From positions 1 through 11,586 of the forward strand of contig JABXGU010000428.1 in NCBI GenBank assembly GCA_016550415.1: a stretch of DNA of 11,586 bases. The letters run 5' to 3'. This DNA comes from an archaeon. Lineage in GTDB: Archaea; Asgardarchaeota; Hermodarchaeia; Hermodarchaeales; Hermodarchaeaceae. The position numbers and the translations under genes were made by a program. Positions 6,339 through 11,586 of this stretch are shown here, piece after piece (position 1 is the stretch's first letter; each line of letters begins with the position of its first letter). The notes below the pieces were generated by a model, which was not told where the DNA came from, did no database searches, and saw nothing but the letters and a program-made list of their open reading frames with translations.

Positions 6339-7508
6339 TTATTTTTCTCTTTCAAGTATTGTTGCAGTTCCCAAACCAAGACCACAGCACATGGTCACCA
6401 AACCATAGCGACCTTTGCGATCTTCCATTGCATTGAGGATAGTGGTGATAAGACGTGCACCAGAAGCTCCCAATGGGTGACCAATGGCAATTGATCCACC
6501 GTGTACTGCTAGACGTGGGTCGTTTAGCGGGTCAAAGCCTAGAGCCTTTCCTGTTGCCACAACAACACTTGAGAATGCTTCATTGACTTCAAGGAGGTCG
6601 ATGTCATCTAGTTTCAATTCAGCACGGTCAAGGCATGGAGGTGTAGCAAAAATGGGTCCTTCCAAACATGTAACTGGTTCTACGCCCACAACAGCCTGTG
6701 CCTTGACAATGGCACGAACTTTCAATCCCAATTCATCAGCTTTATCTCTGGACATCAACATGACAGCGGCAGCACCATCATTAATGGGGCAACTGTTACC
6801 AGCAGTGACTACGCCACCAAATAGTGGCGGCAATTTGGCGAGTTTCTCCAATGAAGTGTCCCGGCGTGGGCTCTCATCTTGACTGATGACTTTAAAACTT
6901 CCATCTTCTTGGCGTGCTTTAATCGGCACAACTTCATTCTTGAATTTGCCTGCATCCCAAGCCGCAACAGCTTTTTGGTGGCTCCACAAGGCAAACTTGT
7001 CCAAATCCTCACGAGGGATTTTATATTTCTCTGCCATTTTTTCCGCGCTCATTGGCATAGGGATAAACTGGTATTTTTTGATTAATTCTGGGTTGAAGGC
7101 AGCGTAGCCATCGCCAAAATCGGATCCGATGGGAAGCCAACTCATATGTTCAACACCAGCAGCGATAACGATGTCTGCATTGTATGTGGCTATTGATTGA
7201 GCAGCAAAATTAACAGCCTGCTGTGATGAGCCACAAGCACGATTCATCGTAACACCCGGAACAGTGTATGGGAAATCTGCACCAAGAACTGATAATCTTC
7301 CAATGTTTGCACCTTGCCATGAGGTCTGTGTGTTGCAGCCCATCATGACATCATCGACAGTCTTTGGATCGACTTTTGTTCGTTTGACAATTTCGCGCAA
7401 GACATGGGAGGCTAATTCGTCAGGGCGAGTCTTTGCAAAGGCTCCATTCCTTTTACCAATTGGTGTACGAATTGCATCCACAATTACGGCTTCACGAAGC
7501 TCTTTCAT
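6339..7508 (-). CDS. Acetyl-CoA C-acyltransferase (thiolase), 389 residues
   Basis: A full-length bacterial-type thiolase. From ATG 7508 it has the nucleophile motif NRACGSS (Cys92), the VNEAF loop (Asn309), GGSIAIGHPLGASGAR (His344) and TMCCGLGLG (acid/base Cys374), so all four catalytic elements are present. It cleaves 3-ketoacyl-CoA with CoA, or condenses acetyl-CoA to acetoacetyl-CoA; chain length cannot be read. It is not of the SCP2-like thiolase type that archaea usually pair with HMG-CoA synthase, which favours acyl-CoA degradation or synthesis over mevalonate formation. The start is set by AGAGGT (7517-7522) lying eight bases before ATG 7508; an in-frame TTG at 7517 overlaps the SD and is rejected. 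The enoyl-CoA hydratase gene ends 33 bases upstream on the same strand, so the two form an operon. It is soluble and cytoplasmic, probably tetrameric as in the family. Confidence 0.93.
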   Translation of the reverse strand: MKELREAVIVDAIRTPIGKRNGAFAKTRPDELASHVLREIVKRTKVDPKTVDDVMMGCNTQTSWQGANIGRLSVLGADFPYTVPGVTMNRACGSSQQAVNFAAQSIATYNADIVIAAGVEHMSWLPIGSDFGDGYAAFNPELIKKYQFIPMPMSAEKMAEKYKIPREDLDKFALWSHQKAVAAWDAGKFKNEVVPIKARQEDGSFKVISQDESPRRDTSLEKLAKLPPLFGGVVTAGNSCPINDGAAAVMLMSRDKADELGLKVRAIVKAQAVVGVEPVTCLEGPIFATPPCLDRAELKLDDIDLLEVNEAFSSVVVATGKALGFDPLNDPRLAVHGGSIAIGHPLGASGARLITTILNAMEDRKGRYGLVTMCCGLGLGTATILEREK

Positions 7509-7541
7509 GGTATACAACCTCTTTGATTTCTAGTTCTTTAC

Positions 7542-8333
7542 CTATTCACCCTTGTATTCTGGTTTACGCTTTTGCAAGAAGGCTGAGATTCCTTCAAAGA
7601 GATCCTTGGTAGAAAACAACTTTCCAAAGGCTTGGGCCTCATATGCGAGTCCGATTTCCAGTGGCACTTGTGTTGCATAGTTCAAGCACTGTTTAACAAG
7701 TTTCAAGGCAATCGGAGATTGTTCAGCTAGGGTTTTTGCGAAAGAACGAACTTCCTCTTCAAAGGATTCATTGGGGTAGACTTTATCCACCAATCCAATC
7801 TCTAGAGCTTCCCTTGCACTATATCGTTTGGCAAACATGATTGCTTCTCGTGCCTTAGCTAGACCAATAAGGCGCGGCATTCGTTGGGTTCCACCCCAAC
7901 CAGGAAGTAGAGACAAGCCCACTTCAGTGAGTCCAATCTTTGCACTTTCTGCTGCAAGACGAAAATCACAAGCTAGCGCTATTTCGCATCCACCACCAAA
8001 GGCGTAGCCATTAATAGCTGCAATTACTGGTTGTGGAAGTTTCTCAATCATGCTAAAGAGCTCGTGGCCCTTCGAGGACAGGAATTGACCTCGTATCGGA
8101 GTAACACCACTGCTAAATTCGGATAAATCTGCTCCAGCCGAAAATGCCTTCTCGCCAGCTCCTGTGATTATTAGAACTCTAACATCTTTGTCTCCTTCGA
8201 TTTCTCGGAAGCCATTCTCAAGATCCATTGCGAGCTGCTCGTTAAACGTGTTCAATTTGTCTGGTCTGTTTAAGATTAGCCATCCAATCCTGAGTTCAGG
8301 TTCTTTCTTCAGGAGAATTGCCTTATATTTCAT
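7542..8333 (-). CDS. Enoyl-CoA hydratase/isomerase (crotonase family), 263 residues
   Basis: Crotonase-fold motifs are all visible: the oxyanion-hole strand AFSAGADL (residues 63-70), INGYAFGGGCEIALACD (107-123) with Glu117, and TEVGLSLLPGWGGTQR (136-151) with Glu137. The two glutamates correspond in spacing to the catalytic pair of rat mitochondrial hydratase, so true syn-hydration of 2-enoyl-CoA is expected rather than only isomerase or hydrolase activity. The C-terminal FLQKRKPEYKG matches the family's usual end. AGAGGT (8343-8348) lies nine bases before ATG 8333. It heads a two-gene minus-strand operon with the thiolase and is divergent from the acyl-CoA synthetase, 158 bases away. A TATAAC (minus strand, 8365-8370) could be its box A, although the resulting leader would be very short. 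It is cytoplasmic; chain-length preference is unknown. Confidence 0.93.
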   Translation of the reverse strand: MKYKAILLKKEPELRIGWLILNRPDKLNTFNEQLAMDLENGFREIEGDKDVRVLIITGAGEKAFSAGADLSEFSSGVTPIRGQFLSSKGHELFSMIEKLPQPVIAAINGYAFGGGCEIALACDFRLAAESAKIGLTEVGLSLLPGWGGTQRMPRLIGLAKAREAIMFAKRYSAREALEIGLVDKVYPNESFEEEVRSFAKTLAEQSPIALKLVKQCLNYATQVPLEIGLAYEAQAFGKLFSTKDLFEGISAFLQKRKPEYKGE

Positions 8334-8384
8334 CTAATGTCAACCTCTGAAATTCTTTGAAAATGTTATAGCCGTGGTAGTATG

Positions 8385-8405
8385 ACGCTTCAATACAAAA
8401 AGCGT
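8385..8405. promoter_or_regulatory. Inverted repeat ACGCTT-N9-AAGCGT in the divergent acyl-CoA promoter region
   Basis: A perfect 6+6 inverted repeat lies between the divergent hydratase-thiolase operon and the acyl-CoA synthetase gene. It lies upstream of both putative TATA boxes, a position from which one regulator could act on both sides. The half-sites do not match the TTGGCAG palindrome near the winged-helix gene, so a common regulator is not supported by sequence. Confidence 0.35.
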
Positions 8406-8430
8406 TGCTATGGTTGTTATCAATGGTAGA

Positions 8431-8439
8431 CTATATACA
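8431..8439 (+). promoter_or_regulatory. Putative TATA box of the acyl-CoA synthetase gene
   Basis: CTATATACA is centred about 57 bases before ATG 8492. With the usual archaeal spacing, transcription would start near 8460 and leave a leader of about 30 nucleotides that includes the AGAGGT site at 8479-8484. This is a consistent arrangement but not proof. Confidence 0.4.
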
Positions 8440-8491
8440 AGATAACTGTGATTAGTTAAGGGTAATTATTTGCCTTTGAGAGGTGTGCCGT

Positions 8492-10138
8492 ATGAAACGG
8501 TTCTGGCATAAGAACTGGCCTGAAGGATTCCTCCACGATATTGAGACCCCCAATATTACAATCCACGATGCACTTAGGGACACCGTTGAAAAATTTCCCA
8601 ATAATCCTGCGTACTATTTTCAAGGAACTATGCAAACATTTCAACAAGTTGACTCCCTAAGTAACAAACTCGCCAATGCACTAATTGAACTTGGAATCGA
8701 AAAGGGTGACCGGGTTGCCTATATTCTACCTAATGTCCCCCAATCTCCTCTTGCGCTATTTGCCTCCCTCAAAGCGGGTGCAATTGTTACACCGGTAAAT
8801 CCGCTCTTTAGGCAACAAGAACTTCACCATCAACTCAAAACCTCAGAAACTAAAGTACTCATTACACTAGATTTATTCAGGGACGTAGTGGAAGCAGGTC
8901 GGAAGGAGACATCAGTCGAAACAGTCATCTACACTCGTACAGGTGAATACTTGCCAAAGGCAAAAGCAGTCTTAGCCCGTCTATTCCGAAAAATCCCCCA
9001 CCCGACATTACCCAAAGACCCTGATGTTCGTTATCTTCAGGATCTGTTAGTACAACAACCAGACACTGCACCTTCAGTCAGGGTAGAACCAGATGATCTA
9101 GCTGCCCTTCTTTATACTGGCGGAACAACTGGACCACCAAAGGGTGCAATGCTTACTCACAAGAATTTCATTTTCAATGCTGCTGCTGGGAGCCGCTGGT
9201 TCAATGTAAAACCAGGTCAAGAATGCTTTGTTGGACTACTACCAGCATTTCACGCATTCGGATTTTCATGCGTCATTGTACTCTCCGCATTTATTGGAGC
9301 TGCTGTAATTCTGATTCCTAAACCTAATCTTAAAGAAATCCTCTCCAGCATACCCAAGTATCAAGCCACAGTTCTGATTGCTGTACCAACCTTTTATGTG
9401 TCCATATTGGCCAGTCCTCTCCTGAGAAAATATAATCTCAGTAGCCTTCAACACTGCTTCTCTGGCGCTTCATCCCTTCCCGTCGAGGTGCTTGAACAAT
9501 TTCAACAACTCACAGGATTTTACCTCGTTGAAGGATATGGTATGACTGAAACCTCTCCAATTCTAAGTCTTATCCCTGAAGGTGTTCTTCGCCCCGGATC
9601 CGTAGGTATTCCTGTCTTCAATACTGACATAAAAATCGTTGATGAAACTAATCCATCCAAGGAAATGCCAATTGGTGAATGGGGCGAAATACTTGCTCGT
9701 GGACCACAAATCTTCAAAGGATACTGGAATTCTCCGGAGGAAACAAGACATACATTGGAAGGGGGCTGGATTCACACCGGTGACATAGGACGCTTTGACG
9801 AGGATGGCTACCTTTACATCGGTGACCGCAAGAAAGATCTCATTAAGAGGAGTGGCTATTCGGTCTTTCCAGCAGAGGTTGAAGCGCTCCTCTATCGTCA
9901 TCCTGCAATAGCTGAATGTGCTGTAATTGGTGTTTCTGCTCCTCGTGTGGGCGAGGAAGTCAAAGCCTTCATTGTTCTGAAACCCGAGTATCAGGGTAAA
10001 GTTACTGAAGATGAAATTCGTCAATGGGCAAAGAATGAGATGGCAGCTTACAAGTATCCGCGTATAGTTGAGTTCAGAGATGAGCTTCCAAAAAGTGTAG
10101 TAGGAAAGATACTGCGCCGCGAACTCCGGGGCTTATGA
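8492..10138 (+). CDS. Fatty-acyl-CoA synthetase (AMP-forming), 548 residues
   Basis: An ANL-superfamily adenylating enzyme with every core motif, counted from ATG 8492: P-loop YTGGTTGPPKG (208-218), YGMTET (349-354), HTGD (428-431) with the ATP-ribose aspartate, the hinge region DRKKDLIKRSGYSVFPAEVE (446-465), and VGKILRREL with catalytic Lys539. It makes acyl-AMP from fatty acid and ATP, then acyl-CoA. Overall length and LPAFHAFG around residue 250 resemble long- or medium-chain acyl-CoA ligases; the true substrate is not certain, and aryl acids cannot be excluded. No signal peptide; such enzymes are cytosolic or loosely membrane bound. The start is set by AGAGGT seven bases before ATG 8492; the in-frame GTG at 8483 overlaps the SD and is rejected. 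It is divergent from hydratase and thiolase, which places it at the entry step of that pathway. Its end is 28 bases from a convergent gene. Confidence 0.93.
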   Translation: MKRFWHKNWPEGFLHDIETPNITIHDALRDTVEKFPNNPAYYFQGTMQTFQQVDSLSNKLANALIELGIEKGDRVAYILPNVPQSPLALFASLKAGAIVTPVNPLFRQQELHHQLKTSETKVLITLDLFRDVVEAGRKETSVETVIYTRTGEYLPKAKAVLARLFRKIPHPTLPKDPDVRYLQDLLVQQPDTAPSVRVEPDDLAALLYTGGTTGPPKGAMLTHKNFIFNAAAGSRWFNVKPGQECFVGLLPAFHAFGFSCVIVLSAFIGAAVILIPKPNLKEILSSIPKYQATVLIAVPTFYVSILASPLLRKYNLSSLQHCFSGASSLPVEVLEQFQQLTGFYLVEGYGMTETSPILSLIPEGVLRPGSVGIPVFNTDIKIVDETNPSKEMPIGEWGEILARGPQIFKGYWNSPEETRHTLEGGWIHTGDIGRFDEDGYLYIGDRKKDLIKRSGYSVFPAEVEALLYRHPAIAECAVIGVSAPRVGEEVKAFIVLKPEYQGKVTEDEIRQWAKNEMAAYKYPRIVEFRDELPKSVVGKILRRELRGL

Positions 10139-10166
10139 TTGTTCTTTCCTGTAATTTCTACACAGA

Positions 10167-11480
10167 TTAGTTGAGTGTAAAGATTTGGCCCTCGGTTGGT
10201 GAAGTTGCATTGAATCCATACTCTGTTTGTAGGGTTGAAGCAAGATATTGGCAGGACTTTGAATCACCATGCATTGTGAGGATTGTTGGATTGCCCTTAA
10301 CTGGGTGGAGATATTCTAGTAATTGACTTCGACCAACATGACAACTGAAGTCAAATGATTCAACATTTGCTTTGACATGTATAGCGCGACCTGATTCGTC
10401 ACCAGAATGAATTGGAAGATATCCTGTATCTAGGAGTTCCGCGCCAGGTGTGCCGGGAAGTTGCTTTCCTACGAGAAAGATGCTGCTCCGTGCATCATTA
10501 GCTATGGCTTTGACATATCGTTGAGATGAGCCGCCCTTGAGCATGCCTGCTGGTGCAATGATAATTGAAGGTTCTTCAATGGCTTGTCGTCTATCCTTTT
10601 CAGTTCGAACAAATGTTACCTGCTCCATTGCCTCTTTAAGCAAAGTGCTACTTGGGAAACTCTTAGCATGATGAATCATCACCTTTGTCACAGCTCTTGC
10701 CATTCCATCTAAGTAGATGGGGTAATCAAGACCTTGATTTCGATACTTGGTCAAGACAGATAGCACTTCTTGGGCACGTCCAACTGCGAAGGAGGGCACA
10801 AGAACTGTTCCATTGATTTCAAGAGCATTTCTAACCGATTCTGTGAAATGCTTCTCCACCTTCTCGCGTGGAGGATGTTCATGTAGCGCATATGTGCTCT
10901 CAGTAATCACGAGGTCGAGTTCACCATAATTTCGGATATCACGTGCACCCTTTGTCAATTGTGTGTCATTGGTGTTCATATCACCGGTATAAAGAATACG
11001 AGCTGGTTCACTGCCGTTTCTTCCAGTTTCTACAAGGATTGAGGCACTACCAGGGATGTGCCCTGCATCATGCAAAGTTATTTTCACTTTTGGATTCACA
11101 TGCTTAGTCTGACCATAAGTTAGGTTCTGAGTATTTTTTAGAAGCTGTTGCACTTCCCTCTTCTCAAAGGCAAGATTGCTACCATTAATTCTGAGCATAT
11201 CTTCTAATAGAAGTCGCATCAAAGCACGAGTGAGTTCTGTTGTATAGACAGGAACTGTATCACCGTGACTCCCTGCAATGATGGGTAAGCTTCCACTATG
11301 ATCAAGATGAGCATGGCTGAGTGCTACTGATAGGTTTCGCGTGGAAGTTGGCAATGGAAAATGTCGATCACCGTTAAAGGCTATGCCATAATCCAGTAGC
11401 AATCGAGCTCCTGCTTGTTCAATGAGGACAGCGGATGCACCAACTTTCTGGCATCCACCTAGAAATGTTATGCGAGTAAT
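10167..11480 (-). CDS. Beta-CASP MBL ribonuclease, archaeal CPSF2-like, probable ATT start
   Basis: A 437-residue protein (from ATT 11480) with all motifs of the beta-CASP nuclease family: LLLDYG (Asp30), SHAHLDHSG (His56, His58, Asp60, His61), DAGHIPGS (His141), YTGDM (Asp167), then the beta-CASP motif A TEST (Glu194), B SCHVG (His381) and C MHGD (His404). There are no KH domains, which separates it from aCPSF1 and fits aCPSF2 or RNase J-like enzymes. These process or degrade RNA by endo- or 5'-3' exonucleolytic cleavage with two zinc ions. Between an in-frame TAA at 11496-11498 and TTG 11402 there is no ATG, GTG or TTG, yet the frame encodes the conserved first strand RITFLGGCQKVGASAVLIE. 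A start at TTG 11402 would delete it. AGAGGA lies eight bases before ATT 11480. A single-base sequence error (ATG read as ATT) is the main alternative. Confidence 0.88.
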   Translation of the reverse strand: MTRITFLGGCQKVGASAVLIEQAGARLLLDYGIAFNGDRHFPLPTSTRNLSVALSHAHLDHSGSLPIIAGSHGDTVPVYTTELTRALMRLLLEDMLRINGSNLAFEKREVQQLLKNTQNLTYGQTKHVNPKVKITLHDAGHIPGSASILVETGRNGSEPARILYTGDMNTNDTQLTKGARDIRNYGELDLVITESTYALHEHPPREKVEKHFTESVRNALEINGTVLVPSFAVGRAQEVLSVLTKYRNQGLDYPIYLDGMARAVTKVMIHHAKSFPSSTLLKEAMEQVTFVRTEKDRRQAIEEPSIIIAPAGMLKGGSSQRYVKAIANDARSSIFLVGKQLPGTPGAELLDTGYLPIHSGDESGRAIHVKANVESFDFSCHVGRSQLLEYLHPVKGNPTILTMHGDSKSCQYLASTLQTEYGFNATSPTEGQIFTLN

Positions 11481-11486
11481 TGTATT

Positions 11487-11494
11487 TCTCCTCT
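11487..11494 (-). promoter_or_regulatory. Shine-Dalgarno site that fixes the ATT start of the beta-CASP gene
   Basis: AGAGGAGA on the minus strand, with eight bases between AGAGGA and ATT 11480. The hydratase, thiolase and acyl-CoA synthetase genes have AGAGGT with 9, 8 and 7 bases to ATG, so the spacing matches local practice. A TATA-like CTTTTTATGC (11507-11516) lies just upstream but would place transcription start very close to the SD. Confidence 0.6.
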
Positions 11495-11523
11495 GTTAAT
11501 TGATTAGCATAAAAAGGTGTAAA

Positions 11524-11555
11524 GCGTGTGGGATAATCTAATGAAATCCCCACGC
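11524..11555. other. Long hairpin upstream of the beta-CASP gene
   Basis: GCGTG (11524-11528) plus GGGAT (11530-11534) pair with ATCCCCACGC (11546-11555), a 10-bp GC-containing stem with one bulged T at 11529 and an 11-base loop. On the minus strand it is followed by TTTACACCTTTTT, so it could be a terminator of a gene beyond the right edge, a leader hairpin of the ribonuclease transcript, or an operator. No gene is visible between 11481 and the window end. Confidence 0.4.
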
Positions 11556-11586
11556 AGTTGCGACCCAATCGTCAAATCTTTTCACA

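Noticed and set aside
6484..6882. Plus-strand ORF of 132 codons inside the thiolase gene
   Set aside because: Antisense shadow of a fully motif-supported thiolase; low-complexity Ser/Ala/Thr-rich product.
7509..7517. TTG start three codons upstream for the thiolase
   Set aside because: The TTG overlaps the AGAGGT ribosome site, which is ideally spaced for ATG 7508.
8483..8491. GTG start three codons upstream for the acyl-CoA synthetase
   Set aside because: The GTG overlaps the AGAGGT site at 8479-8484; ATG 8492 has correct spacing.
9563..10024. Minus-strand ORF of 153 codons inside the acyl-CoA synthetase gene
   Set aside because: Antisense to the conserved adenylation motifs; no family resemblance in its own product.
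10139..10166. Terminator between convergent synthetase and ribonuclease genes
   Set aside because: The 28-base gap is somewhat T-rich on the plus strand but has no clear T run or hairpin.
11496..11510. Mini-ORF ATG CTA ATC AAT TAA as the true start of the beta-CASP gene by readthrough
   Set aside because: It would need stop readthrough, and the SD with good spacing lies after it; more likely chance or, at most, a leader element.

Overview
The window reads as archaeal, moderately AT-rich DNA. The evidence is a KH-less beta-CASP ribonuclease of the archaeal CPSF type, TATA-like boxes rather than bacterial -35/-10 pairs, and AGAGGT-like Shine-Dalgarno (SD) sites ahead of several genes. An Asgard or similar metabolically versatile archaeon is plausible, but that is a guess from gene content. 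No RNA gene, CRISPR array or insertion sequence was recognised.

Layout. (a) 1-2076, minus strand: the left edge holds part of a surface-glycan locus, a GT4-type glycosyltransferase cut by the window edge and, one base upstream of it, a Wzx/MVF-type flippase. (b) 2167-3634, minus strand: a metallo-beta-lactamase-fold (MBL) hydrolase, a 96-residue CxxC protein and perhaps a 54-residue ORF. (c) 3760-5428, plus strand: a second MBL hydrolase, divergent from the first, then a protein made of two retropepsin-like aspartyl protease domains in tandem. (d) 5586/5637-6287, plus strand: a winged-helix regulator with a palindrome upstream. (e) 6339-10138: an acyl-CoA module, with enoyl-CoA hydratase then thiolase on the minus strand and a fatty-acyl-CoA synthetase divergent on the plus strand. 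(f) 10167-11480, minus strand: the beta-CASP ribonuclease, which appears to start at ATT.

How the genes may work together. The synthetase would activate fatty acids, the hydratase would hydrate 2-enoyl-CoA, and the thiolase would cleave (or form) 3-ketoacyl-CoA. The two dehydrogenases needed for a full beta-oxidation turn are not in the window. The regulator lies beside this module and could control it or itself; that is inference from position. Flippase and glycosyltransferase look translationally coupled and should serve export and assembly of a cell-surface polysaccharide or N-glycan.

Main points of interest: two genes whose best start is ATT with nearly identical leaders (AGAGG-T/A-GAAAT-N3-ATT), a tandem retropepsin without a signal peptide, and several palindromes in promoter regions. 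Start sites of the thiolase, the synthetase, the second MBL protein and the beta-CASP protein were revised from SD spacing.
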